Source: Candidatus Thiodiazotropha sp. (ex Epidulcina cf. delphinae) (GTDB taxonomy: Bacteria; Pseudomonadota; Gammaproteobacteria; Chromatiales; Chromatiaceae). From it: a stretch of DNA of 47,989 nucleotides. This document shows, in pieces, positions 25,838-33,546 of the stretch (positions are counted from its first letter, which is position 1; every line of letters starts with the position of its first letter). The translations under genes were made by a program, and so were the position numbers. The stretch is taken from contig JAHXHS010000040.1 of assembly GCA_025656455.1 (NCBI GenBank), positions 1-47,989 on the forward strand, written 5' to 3'. The notes below the pieces were generated by a model. That model was not told the origin of the DNA. It saw only the letters and a list, made by a program, of their open reading frames with translations, and did no database searches.

Positions 25838-26803
25838 ATGAAGAGAGTAAAAGCTGATCTTTTTCATGAGTTGAAATCATGTTACCACCCATATATAGCC
25901 TGTGTTTCCTTATTGATATTATTTTTCATCTTTATTTCAGGAATAGAGCCGGTTTATGCCTATGATCTGGCGGAGCAAGATTGTCGTTGTTGCCATAGCA
26001 GCGGCGTGCCTGACAGGCATCATCTGTTAGTGAATTCAAAGCAAAAAGCGTGTATGGATTGCCATGACATGGTATGGGATGATGCAACATTAAGCTACAC
26101 GCCGGTTGTGACAAGGGACTGTCTCGTATGCCATACCGGCTCACTTGCAGACCGCCATCATATAGCCAGCAGTGAATGCTTTAATTGCCATAATGTATAT
26201 TATGATCCACAGACAGCTTCCTATGTTATTGATTTCCAAAATAGTTGCCAAGTCACTGCAAATACACCGCAGGTTGAAAATTGTGTGGATGGGATCGACA
26301 ACAATGCAAACGGGCTGATTGACTGCAAGGATCAGCATTGTTCGGGAGTGACGGAATGTTTGGCTCCTACTGTAGAAATATGTACTGATGGCATCGATAA
26401 TGATCTAGACGGACTTTCCGATTGTTCTGATTCCGATTGTTCTCAAGCGCCGCATTGCCAACTGAATCTGACTGAGATATGCATCGATGGGATCGATAAT
26501 GATCGAGACGGGCTTTCTGATTGTTTGGATTCCGATTGTTCTCGAACACCGCTTTGCCAGCTGAGTCAAACTAAGACATGCACCGATGGCATGGATGATG
26601 ATTGTGACGACCATGATCATAAGCATGGCGATGGCGATGACCGTGACGATGAAGATGACGATGAAGATGCCCGTGACCATGGCGATGAAGATGACGATGA
26701 AGATGCCCGTGACCGTGGCGATGAAGATGAAGATGACGATGACGATGAAGATGCTCGTGACCGTGGTGATGACGATGAAGATGACGATGCCCGTGACCGT
26801 TAA
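25838..26803 (+). CDS. Secreted tetraheme cytochrome with Cys/Asp repeats and acidic Arg-punctuated tail
   Basis: 321 residues from ATG 25838 (GGGAG at 25826-25830, 7 nt upstream; ATG 25790 would place 16 extra residues before the signal). A hydrophobic signal or anchor spans about 20-42. Four haem sites follow (CRCCH, CMDCH, CLVCH, CFNCH) in two halves, each with a DRHH motif. Then come three to four repeats of the type CxDGIDNDxDGLxDCxDxDC (about 140-245), resembling calcium-binding Cys-rich stalks of surface proteins. The tail (about 245-321) is built of DED/DDD blocks split by ARDRG or ARDHG, preceded by a His-rich HDHKHGD. The broken copy 1 and the fragment at 20116 carry a three-haem block where this protein has the tail. 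Likely extracellular or surface-attached; partner of the octaheme cytochrome by context only. Confidence 0.85.
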   Translation: MKRVKADLFHELKSCYHPYIACVSLLILFFIFISGIEPVYAYDLAEQDCRCCHSSGVPDRHHLLVNSKQKACMDCHDMVWDDATLSYTPVVTRDCLVCHTGSLADRHHIASSECFNCHNVYYDPQTASYVIDFQNSCQVTANTPQVENCVDGIDNNANGLIDCKDQHCSGVTECLAPTVEICTDGIDNDLDGLSDCSDSDCSQAPHCQLNLTEICIDGIDNDRDGLSDCLDSDCSRTPLCQLSQTKTCTDGMDDDCDDHDHKHGDGDDRDDEDDDEDARDHGDEDDDEDARDRGDEDEDDDDDEDARDRGDDDEDDDARDR

Positions 26804-26984
26804 CGGTTCTTTAAATTGCAAGGACATTGATTGTCCTTTCCGGCATATTCGCGTTCATTTGCGGACAAATTTCGCTTGATATTGGGTGATAATAGGTTGC
26901 GCTTTATTGACTTACCCTCTGCAAGACCGCGCCTGGAGTTCATCAGGTTTTGACTTCTATTAGCCAGGTAAATAGCATCAGGCC

Positions 26985-27283
26985 CTAGTGTGGTGTAACG
27001 TATAAACTGTACCCATCAGCGAGACGCTAAGCCGTTAGCTGCGCCCCGAAGGAAGTGCCCTTGGGGTGCTAGGCGCGTTGCGCCGGGAATGGCGCGCCCT
27101 TTCCAAGCAACGCAACAACGCAGATGACGGCTTAGCGTCTCGCCCGAAGGGAGGCCCGTCAATGCCTCAATCCTGCGTTGCAGCGCTTGACAAGGGCGCT
27201 GCCATTGCCTGCGCACTGCGCCTTGCCTTGGATGATGTGGGGCACACTGCATCCTAAGTTATCAGGTTGATACAGTACACTAG
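26985..27283. mobile_element. Chimeric CTAG-bounded miniature element (family A left end, family B right end)
   Basis: The left end CTAGTGTGGTGTAACG and the next 200 bases match the element at 31254. The right end (GGATGATGTGGGGCACACTG onward, ending ACTAG at 27283) matches the right end of the element at 30945. The ends are therefore not inverted repeats of each other. It lies between the cytochrome cassette and the YhdH-type gene. The rest of the 26804-27303 gap holds a short relic near 26815-26840 similar to the CKDIGC segment of the truncated cytochrome. Confidence 0.75.
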
Positions 27284-27303
27284 ATCAAATTAGGGGATAT
27301 TCC

Positions 27304-28296
27304 ATGTCCGGCACCTTCCCGGCTTATCTGATTTCAAAAACGGATAGTGGTCAACTCACTGAATTGAAAGAGATTTCAATGGATAACCTGATGGATGGCG
27401 ATGTCACGGTCAAGGTGGACTATTCTGCCCTCAACTACAAGGACGGCCTGGCGCTGACCGGCAAGGCGCCTGTGGTGAGACGCTTTCCTCTGGTACCCGG
27501 TATCGACTTTGCCGGAAGTGTCATCAGCTCAGATCATGCAGAGTTCCAACCAGGTGACCGGGTCGTGTTAAATGGGTTTGGCGTCGGCGAGGTCCATTCC
27601 GGTGGTTTTGCCGGCATGGCCCGTGTTAATGGAGACTGGTTGGTCTCCCTGCCGCAAGGATTCACAACGCGCCAGGCCATGGCGGTTGGCACGGCAGGCT
27701 ATACAGCCATGCTCTGTGTCATGGCCTTGGAGCAGCATGGTCTGACACCCGAAAGCGGAGAGATCCTGGTGACGGGTGCTGCCGGGGGGGTAGGGAGTGT
27801 AGCGGTGTCGCTCCTCTCCCATCTGGGGTTTCAGGTGATTGGCGCAACAGGAAGACCCGCAGAGCGGGACTACCTGCTCAGCCTAGGGGCCAAGGAGATT
27901 ATCGATCGTAAGGAATTCAGCGGAAAGGCCAGGCCGCTATCGAAAGAGCGCTGGGCAGGGGCCATAGATGTGGCGGGGGGGAACACCCTGGCGAATCTCC
28001 TGAGTCAGATCAACTATGGTGGCGCCGTCGCTGCCTGCGGTTTGGCCGACTCCATGGATCTTCCCGCCTCAGTGGCGCCCTTTATTCTTCGGGGCGTCAC
28101 GCTGTATGGCATAGATTCGGTAATGGCGCCGCTTGAAAAACGCCGGCAGGCATGGGATCGATTAGGCAAAGATCTTGATCTCGACCTGTTGGAGGCCATG
28201 ACTGTGGAGACCCGTTTCGAAGACCTGCCAAAAGCGGCTGAGGAGATAGTTGCGGGTCGCGTACGTGGTCGCACGGTGATAAAGATTCCCGATTGA
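27304..28296 (+). CDS. MDR-family NADPH-dependent reductase, AcuI/YhdH type (acryloyl-CoA reductase family)
   Basis: 330 residues, the usual length of the YhdH/AcuI subfamily. A zinc-free medium-chain dehydrogenase/reductase: N-terminal GroES-like fold with ALNYKDGLALTG at about 48-59 and PLVPGIDFAG at about 69-78, then the Rossmann motif GAAGGVGS at about 158-165. Catalytic zinc ligands of alcohol dehydrogenases are absent, as normal for the family. Characterised members reduce acryloyl-CoA to propionyl-CoA with NADPH; the actual substrate here is not shown. AGGGGA about 7 nt before the ATG. It stands alone after a repeat element, with no DMSP-related genes nearby. Confidence 0.92.
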   Translation: MSGTFPAYLISKTDSGQLTELKEISMDNLMDGDVTVKVDYSALNYKDGLALTGKAPVVRRFPLVPGIDFAGSVISSDHAEFQPGDRVVLNGFGVGEVHSGGFAGMARVNGDWLVSLPQGFTTRQAMAVGTAGYTAMLCVMALEQHGLTPESGEILVTGAAGGVGSVAVSLLSHLGFQVIGATGRPAERDYLLSLGAKEIIDRKEFSGKARPLSKERWAGAIDVAGGNTLANLLSQINYGGAVAACGLADSMDLPASVAPFILRGVTLYGIDSVMAPLEKRRQAWDRLGKDLDLDLLEAMTVETRFEDLPKAAEEIVAGRVRGRTVIKIPD

Positions 28297-28512
28297 GAAG
28301 AGGCAGGATATTCGCAAGAGGAACTTGAGCATATCTTGTCCTGACTTGGCCGAGTTGAAGTTCAGCCAATGAGAAGGTATGAGTCAGGTGGATTAGCCAT
28401 TGGTGATGACTTTATGCGCCATGACTTGCTCAGGGACTTGCCTTGTTTTTCAAGGTATCAAGATAGTCGATGATTACGCTGCAACAATGGGTTTATCGCC
28501 GGTTTTCACTGG

Positions 28513-29181
28513 TCATCGATTCTCGCCATGGTCAAATTGACAACTTTGTGCTACTGAGTCAATCTCCTGCCCGTCACGCAATTCCGAGATCGCTTGGCGA
28601 ATAATCAACGAGGCAGAGTGCAGGAACAGCATGGCCATGAGAAACGCCACGATAAGGTCCGGCCATTGGCTTTGGGTGGCGTAGATGGCGCCCGCCGCGA
28701 TCATGACCGCCAGATTTCCAATCGCGTCATTTCGGCTACAGAGCCATACAGAGCGCACATTTGAGTCGCCATTCCGATATTTGAGTAATAAAATGGCGCT
28801 AAAGACATTGGCGCTGAAGGCGAATATAGCCACGTAACCCATAATGAACTCGTTTGGAGCGCCGACTATAAAGATACGGTATAAGGTTGATCCCAGCACC
28901 CATGCTCCCATCAGTGCCAGCGTCACGCCTTTGAATAGCGCTGCCGAGGCGCGCCAGTGTATGGAATGCCCTATGGCCATTAGGGTAATGGTGTATGTGA
29001 GGCTGTCACCCAGGAAATCCAGGGCGTCCGCCCTAAGGGCCATGGAGTCGGCGGCGATGCTGGCGCCTGTCTCAACAAGAAACATCGTGGCGTTGATGGC
29101 AATAACAATCCATAAAACGGTTTTATATTGTCTGGACAGGCCAGCAAATTTCATATCGCTATTGCAACCACAACCGGCCAT
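28513..29181 (-). CDS. Cation diffusion facilitator (CDF) family metal exporter, short form
   Basis: 222 residues with about six membrane helices. It starts with a Cys-bearing N-terminus (MAGCGCNSD). The metal-site helix reads ADALDFLGDS, where many CDF proteins have HxxxD or DxxxD, and helix 5 reads NDAIGN. It lacks most of the cytosolic C-terminal domain of longer (about 300 aa) CDF proteins. It should export a divalent metal (Zn, Cd, Co or Pb class) through the inner membrane by proton exchange. It is transcribed divergently from a MerR-type regulator, with a MerR-style promoter at 29224-29254, so induction by the exported metal is expected. The gap 28297-28512 between this gene and the reductase holds nothing recognisable. 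Confidence 0.88.
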   Translation of the reverse strand: MAGCGCNSDMKFAGLSRQYKTVLWIVIAINATMFLVETGASIAADSMALRADALDFLGDSLTYTITLMAIGHSIHWRASAALFKGVTLALMGAWVLGSTLYRIFIVGAPNEFIMGYVAIFAFSANVFSAILLLKYRNGDSNVRSVWLCSRNDAIGNLAVMIAAGAIYATQSQWPDLIVAFLMAMLFLHSASLIIRQAISELRDGQEIDSVAQSCQFDHGENR

Positions 29182-29223
29182 TTCGCCACGCTCGCTAGAG
29201 TAATTTTTCGAGACTCTGCTACT

Positions 29224-29254
29224 ATCTTAATACCTATAGTCGCTGTAGCTTCAA
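29224..29254 (-). promoter_or_regulatory. MerR-type promoter with 19-bp spacer for the CDF gene
   Basis: Read on the minus strand: -35 TTGAAG (29254-29249), 19-base spacer, -10 TAAGAT (29229-29224). The spacer holds the near-perfect dyad CTACAG-CGA-CTATAG. An overlong 19-20 bp spacer with a central dyad is the hallmark of promoters activated by metal-bound MerR-family proteins through DNA untwisting. The adjacent MerR gene makes this assignment strong. Confidence 0.82.
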
Positions 29255-29267
29255 GGGCTATTATCGC

Positions 29268-29702
29268 GTGAATCAACAATACTCCATTGGTCAAATGGCT
29301 AAAGCGGGAAATTGCAAGGTTCAGACCATTCGATACTATGAGCGGATTGGTCTTCTGCCAGAGCCCGAGCGAAGTGATGGCAATCAGCGTATTTACCGTC
29401 AACATCACATGGACCGACTCGGGTTTATTCGTCATAGTCGTGAATTGGGTTTCTCGCTTGAGCGGATTCGGGAAATCCTGGCGTTGAGTGACGATCCTTC
29501 CCATTCATGTGAGGAAGTGGATCGTATTGCGCGTAACCATCTGTTAGAGGTGGAGTCAAAGATCAAGCGACTCCAGAGTATGAGGAAAGAGCTCAGGCGC
29601 ATGATAGACCAATGTACGGGTAATCAGGTGTCTGAATGTCGGATCATTGAGGTGTTATCCAATCATGCGCTATGTCTGGCGGAAAGCCATCTCGATAGGT
29701 AA
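29268..29702 (+). CDS. MerR-family metal-responsive regulator (ZntR/CadR/PbrR group)
   Basis: 144 residues. N-terminal winged helix-turn-helix 1-70 (YSIGQMAKAGNCKVQTIRYY typical), dimerisation helix about 85-115, and a C-terminal metal loop. Cysteines 81, 116 and 124 correspond in position to the ZntR Zn ligands (Cys79, Cys114/115, Cys124); Cys136 is extra. This pattern favours a divalent soft metal (Zn, Cd or Pb) over Cu(I). It faces the CDF exporter across an 86-base gap holding a 19-bp-spacer promoter. Expected to repress without metal and activate exporter transcription with it. The exact metal cannot be read from sequence. Confidence 0.92.
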   Translation: MNQQYSIGQMAKAGNCKVQTIRYYERIGLLPEPERSDGNQRIYRQHHMDRLGFIRHSRELGFSLERIREILALSDDPSHSCEEVDRIARNHLLEVESKIKRLQSMRKELRRMIDQCTGNQVSECRIIEVLSNHALCLAESHLDR

Positions 29703-29765
29703 ACCACCGCCTCACGAGGAAAATTTTTCTTTCCCGGCCAGTTGAGGAAAACAAGGATTCAAGGC

Positions 29766-29791
29766 GTAGGGTGCGGCCCAGCCGCACCGTG
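29766..29791. repeat. Short GGTGCGGC/GCCGCACC hairpin repeat
   Basis: An inverted repeat preceded by GTAG, one of a family also at 40128-40153, 44793-44815, 45052-45075 and within the MITE at 15909. It lies between the convergent MerR and MscS genes and could act as a bidirectional terminator, though no T-tract is present. Confidence 0.7.
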
Positions 29792-29814
29792 TTAAAACGG
29801 GATGGCAGCATGGC

Positions 29815-30915
29815 TTATTCAATCTGCGTTTTAGTCACCATGTCAACAGCGTGAGTCAATGGCGTTGCTAGGGCAATGCCGCGCTTTCGAGCAGTGGTCC
29901 ATATCAACTCTCGAAAATACTGACGGGTTTTGATCAGGTTTTTTACGTCCTTGGTATAGTAATAGATAACCCATTCAATCGCATGATCGGCCGTATCGCT
30001 GATCCCGATATCAAGATCATACTGTGGCTCTATGCCGGAATTGCCATCATCCTTTGCGGCATTAAACGCCTCGGCAAACATTGCCCGCACTTTATTGGCC
30101 TCCACTTCGTAACCAATCTTGAAATGCAGCTTCTCCCTTAAACCCTTTGCCGAGGCAAACTTGGAAAGATTATGAATGGTGTACTCCCTGAGTTTGGAGT
30201 TTTTTAGCATAATACGGTGATTGTTCACTACGTTTAGGATTTCCGTATGGAACATTTTGGTTTTATACACCACCCCCAGGTAGGGGACGCCCTCGGTGAT
30301 TTCCACCACGTCACCCTCTTCAGCCATGCCGCTGTTGAGAATAATCAGGCCACTGAATATATCCGGCGCCCAGGCATTTTGAGTCAGGGCCAGGAACACC
30401 CCGATAAAGCCGATTACACCTCCCGCTTCCAACAAACCGCTGAAGCCGAGAATCTGCACTACTGAAATCAGGACTATGATAAAAATGAAAATACCGGACA
30501 GTAGACCAAGCATACGGCTGTTATAGGTTTCGACACTTTTTTTGACGCCATTCACTTCCCTGACTTTTCCGAACCTTTGCCGGGCCAGATAGCCTATGAT
30601 ATGCGCAAATAAGTACCCCAGATAGATAACAACAAACACAGAGACCAGCTTTAATCCCAGGCCGCGGTCACTGATGGGGAGGTATAAGTGGTAATAGCCG
30701 AAGGAGAGTATGATCAACAGGTTCAGCGCCCTGAATAGATAGACACGGTTCAGGCGGCGGCTATCACTGACTTTGTCATGATAGATGAAGGTTAATATCC
30801 GCCGGGCGAAAATCATCAATAAAATATTGATCGCCAGCACGGTATAATCGATTAAACCAAGTCGATTGACGATATCGGTGAAATCGCTTGAAAACCCACC
30901 CAATAAATCTGTCAT
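29815..30915 (-). CDS. MscS-family small-conductance mechanosensitive channel
   Basis: 366 residues with about five membrane helices (roughly 22-40, 60-78, 88-110, 135-155, 160-185). The last is the Gly/Ala-rich pore helix (GGVIGFIGVFLALTQNAWAPDIFSGLII), followed by the MscS beta domain (EGDVVEI..., about 195-255) and an alpha-beta C-terminus. Acts in the inner membrane to release solutes on osmotic downshock. The last helix sequence differs from E. coli MscS but keeps the small-residue packing pattern. A single gene, convergent with the MerR gene and separated from it by a short hairpin repeat. Confidence 0.9.
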   Translation of the reverse strand: MTDLLGGFSSDFTDIVNRLGLIDYTVLAINILLMIFARRILTFIYHDKVSDSRRLNRVYLFRALNLLIILSFGYYHLYLPISDRGLGLKLVSVFVVIYLGYLFAHIIGYLARQRFGKVREVNGVKKSVETYNSRMLGLLSGIFIFIIVLISVVQILGFSGLLEAGGVIGFIGVFLALTQNAWAPDIFSGLIILNSGMAEEGDVVEITEGVPYLGVVYKTKMFHTEILNVVNNHRIMLKNSKLREYTIHNLSKFASAKGLREKLHFKIGYEVEANKVRAMFAEAFNAAKDDGNSGIEPQYDLDIGISDTADHAIEWVIYYYTKDVKNLIKTRQYFRELIWTTARKRGIALATPLTHAVDMVTKTQIE

Positions 30916-30944
30916 GGCTGCTGATTTTTTATGCTTTACTCATG

Positions 30945-31257
30945 CTAGTACTCCGTCAACCTAATAACTTAGGATGCAGCCAGTCAGGAAGTGGCTAGCT
31001 GCTAGGCGTGCGAGCACAGGACTAGCCGTCGCTAATTCAAGGGAGCACAACAACGCAGATGGCCGCTTCCTGGCTGGCCCAAAGGGTGCGCCCCACATCA
31101 TCCAATGCGGCGTTGCAGTCCTTGAAAAGGGCATGCCATTCCATCCTTCGGTCCGTAAACGGCACATCCATGTGCCACTTCTCCCTGCGGACTGCGCCTT
31201 GCCTTGGATGATGTGGGGCACACTGCATCCTAAGTTATTAGGTTGACGGAGTACTAG
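30945..31257. mobile_element. 313-bp element with long terminal inverted repeats (family B)
   Basis: The ends CTAGTACTCCGTCAACC (30945 on) and GGTTGACGGAGTACTAG (to 31257) are perfect inverted repeats. The complementarity continues through AATAACTTAGGATGCAG, about 35 bases in all. The interior includes GGATGATGTGGGGC with an inverted partner near 31090, and a 46-bp hairpin module (31138-31183) shared with the element at 45212. No coding capacity. Its final CTAG is shared with the first CTAG of the next element. Confidence 0.85.
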
Positions 31258-31523
31258 TGTGGTGTAACGTATAAACTGTACCAATCAGCGAGACGCTAAG
31301 CCGTTAGCTGCTAGGCGCGTTGCGCCGGGAATGGCGCGCCCTTTCCAAGCAACGCAACAACGCAGATGACGGCTTAGCGTCTCGCCCGAAGGGAGGCCCG
31401 TCAATGCCTCAATCCTGCGTTGCAGCGCTTGACAAGGGCGCTGCCATTGCCTGCGCGCTGCGCCTGGTCTTGAGGCATTGACGGGCCTCTGATTGGTACA
31501 GTTTATACGTTACACCACACTAG
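31254..31523. mobile_element. 270-bp element with terminal inverted repeats (family A), complete copy
   Basis: CTAGTGTGGTGTAACG at the left and CGTTACACCACACTAG at the right are perfect inverted repeats, continuing through TATAAACTGTACCAATCAG (about 35 bases). Partial copies lie at 1-90 and 26985-27283. It abuts the family B element, sharing CTAG, so both families seem to target or duplicate this tetranucleotide. No transposase is encoded. Confidence 0.85.
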
Positions 31524-31550
31524 TGCTATTCCTGATGCAATAGCTGTCAT

Positions 31551-32210
31551 TCAGGATTCTACCGGCAATCCCTCCAACTTCCACTCCGGCAATCCCCCAT
31601 CCAGGCGTCGCGCAGTCAGGCCGTTCTCCCGCAATTTGGATACCGCATCAAAGGCCAGTACGCAGTGCGGGCCACGGCAGTAGGCAATGATCTCATGTTC
31701 CGGATCCAATGTATCCAACTGCTTTTCCAGCTCCCCCAGCGGGATGTTGATGGCGCCTGGGAGGTGCCCCGATGCGTACTCCTCCGCTGGTCGCACGTCC
31801 AGTACGGTAACAAGGCCCTCTCTGGCCCTCTCAAGCAATTCGCCGGCGGGCACAGGTTCCAGGCTGTCCTTGATTTTGAGATAGTCATCGACAAGGCGGT
31901 CCACATCAGCCAGATGCCGCTCCGCCACCTCCCTTAGCGAGCCGAGGAGCGCCGAGACATCCATCCCGCTCAATCGGTAGAAGACCTTGTGCCCCTGTTT
32001 GCGATTGGCTACCAGGCCAGCCTGTCTTAGCTGTTGCAGATGTTGGGAGGTATTGGCCAGGGTCAAGCCCGACACCTGCGCCAGCGCATCCACGCTTCGC
32101 TCTCCCTGGGCCAGGAGTTCCAGCAGTTCCAGCCGGTAGCCGCTACTCATCGCCTTGGCGACCCGGGCAAATTCGCTGAAAAGATCATGTTTGAAATTTG
32201 TGGTTGACAT
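31551..32210 (-). CDS. ArsR-family repressor fused to a rhodanese domain
   Basis: 219 residues. A winged helix ArsR domain (about 12-90, recognition segment LTLANTSQHLQQLRQAGLV) is joined to a rhodanese domain (about 118-215) with active-site Cys178 in CRGPHC and a second Cys at 183. ArsR-rhodanese proteins are known as sulfur-responsive regulators: the rhodanese cysteine can carry a persulfide and change DNA binding. Start taken at ATG 32210; the in-frame TTG 32231 has no ribosome site. It is divergent from the operon beginning at 32306, with a perfect palindrome between them. I infer that it controls that operon and itself in response to persulfide, polysulfide or a related species. Confidence 0.92.
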   Translation of the reverse strand: MSTTNFKHDLFSEFARVAKAMSSGYRLELLELLAQGERSVDALAQVSGLTLANTSQHLQQLRQAGLVANRKQGHKVFYRLSGMDVSALLGSLREVAERHLADVDRLVDDYLKIKDSLEPVPAGELLERAREGLVTVLDVRPAEEYASGHLPGAINIPLGELEKQLDTLDPEHEIIAYCRGPHCVLAFDAVSKLRENGLTARRLDGGLPEWKLEGLPVES

Positions 32211-32241
32211 ATTAGGCCTATTGAACTTCAATTAATCAAGA

Positions 32242-32269
32242 GATCTATTGATTAAGCTATCAATAGATC
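32242..32269. promoter_or_regulatory. Perfect 11+11 bp palindrome, probable ArsR-rhodanese operator
   Basis: GATCTATTGAT, 6-base spacer, ATCAATAGATC. It lies in the 95-base divergent gap, 31 bases before the repressor ATG and 36 bases before the hydroxylase ATG. Its size and symmetry suit an ArsR-type dimer and would let one site control both directions. Assignment is by position and symmetry. Confidence 0.75.
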
Positions 32270-32305
32270 AAATATAGCAGAAATTCCGCTGGAGGAAAGC
32301 AAATC

Positions 32306-33148
32306 ATGGGTTGGAGCGATTGGATTCTTGGGAACGAACTGCCTATTCGCCTGGGTTTCTTCTTTGGTGTCTTTGCGGTCATGGCGCTATGGGAGATCCT
32401 CTCACCCCGCCGTAAGCTGGCCGTTTCCAAGGGGGTGCGCTGGGCCAACAATCTGGGTCTTATCTTTTTCAACACCCTTGTGCTGCGTTTGCTGTTTCCG
32501 ACCGCCGCGGTAGGGATGGCGATCCTGGCCCAGAAACAGGGGTGGGGCCTGCTCAATTACTATGAGTTGCCTTTCATTCTCTCCGCCGTCATCGCCGTTG
32601 TCGCGATGGATTTTGTGATCTACCTGCAACATGTGATGGTTCACGCCATACCGGTTCTCTGGCGTCTACACCGGGTACACCATGCCGACCTCGATTACGA
32701 CGTCACTACCGGCGCCCGTTTCCATACCCTCGAGATCATCCTCTCCATGTTGATCAAGCTCGCCACCATCACGCTGCTGGGCCCTCCTGTGGTAGCGGTG
32801 GTGATTTTCGAGGTGCTGCTCAACGCCACCGCCATGTTCAACCACGGCAACATCTACATTGCGGAAAAGATCGACCGGATTCTGCGACTCTTCATCGTGA
32901 CGCCCGACATGCACCGGGTGCACCATTCGGTTCACGCCCCGCTGGCCAACTCCAATTTCGGTTTCAATCTACCTTGGTGGGACCGGCTATTCGGCACCTA
33001 CGTGGCGCAGCCGCCAGAAGGGCATACCGAGATGGAAATCGGCCTGAATGACTTCCGTGATCCGCAACAGGTGGACAGGCTGCCCGGCATGCTGATGTTG
33101 CCGTTCATCCCCCATCTGGGCGAGTACACCATTAACCGTCGCTGGTGA
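32306..33148 (+). CDS. Fatty acid hydroxylase / sterol desaturase superfamily membrane protein
   Basis: 280 residues with four or more membrane helices and the eight-histidine di-iron pattern of the family: H109-x3-H113, H122-x2-HH(125-126) and H203-x2-HH(206-207), plus further His near 210 and 180. Family members are O2-dependent C-H hydroxylases or desaturases, or divide alkylglycerol-type lipids; the substrate here is unknown. GGAGG at 32291-32295 precedes the ATG. First gene of a six-gene run and divergent from the ArsR-rhodanese gene. Genes of this type are seen near sulfur-responsive ArsR regulators in other proteobacteria, to my recollection, but a reaction has not been settled. Confidence 0.88.
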   Translation: MGWSDWILGNELPIRLGFFFGVFAVMALWEILSPRRKLAVSKGVRWANNLGLIFFNTLVLRLLFPTAAVGMAILAQKQGWGLLNYYELPFILSAVIAVVAMDFVIYLQHVMVHAIPVLWRLHRVHHADLDYDVTTGARFHTLEIILSMLIKLATITLLGPPVVAVVIFEVLLNATAMFNHGNIYIAEKIDRILRLFIVTPDMHRVHHSVHAPLANSNFGFNLPWWDRLFGTYVAQPPEGHTEMEIGLNDFRDPQQVDRLPGMLMLPFIPHLGEYTINRRW

Positions 33149-33165
33149 CCACGAAGGAGATCATC

Positions 33166-33510
33166 ATGGAGATGCTTATTATTTTGAACGACCCGCCCTA
33201 TGGAACGGAGCGCAGCTATAACGGTTTACGCCTGGCAAAGGCGCTTGGCAATGAAGCTGTCAAAGTGACGCTGTTTCTGCTGGCAGACGCCGTGATCTGC
33301 GCAAACCTAGGGCAGAAGGTGCCCCAGGGATTTTACAACATGGAGTTGATGCTCAACGCCGTCGCCCGTAAAGGTGAGGTGCTGCTATGCGGCACCTGCA
33401 TGGATGCTCGCGGCATCACCGATGAAGATATAGTTGCCGGCGCCAGGCGAAGCACCATGAAGGAGCTGGCCGAACGCACACTGGCAGCGGACAAGGTCGT
33501 TGTTTTTTAA
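33166..33510 (+). CDS. DsrE/DsrF-like sulfur-relay family protein
   Basis: 114 residues from ATG 33166, chosen because AAGGAG (33154-33159) lies 6 nt upstream. A GTG at 33145 overlaps the previous stop but has no ribosome site. Single DsrE-like fold: MEMLIILNDPPYGTERSYNGLRLAKAL at the N-terminus is typical of small soluble DsrE proteins. Cys78, in LLCGTCMDARG, sits at the usual active-site position; Cys75 and Cys45 are also present. Family members carry sulfur as a persulfide between enzymes. In this operon it probably binds or delivers sulfane sulfur, in line with the sulfur-sensing repressor. Confidence 0.92.
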   Translation: MEMLIILNDPPYGTERSYNGLRLAKALGNEAVKVTLFLLADAVICANLGQKVPQGFYNMELMLNAVARKGEVLLCGTCMDARGITDEDIVAGARRSTMKELAERTLAADKVVVF

Positions 33511-33546
33511 CGATTGCAACAGCCAAGACCTGCCAAAAGAGACCCC

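Noticed and set aside
26586..26879. Met/Thr-rich 97-codon frame overlapping the acidic tail of the tetraheme gene
   Set aside because: Frame-shifted reading of GATGAC-type repeats; composition is an artefact.
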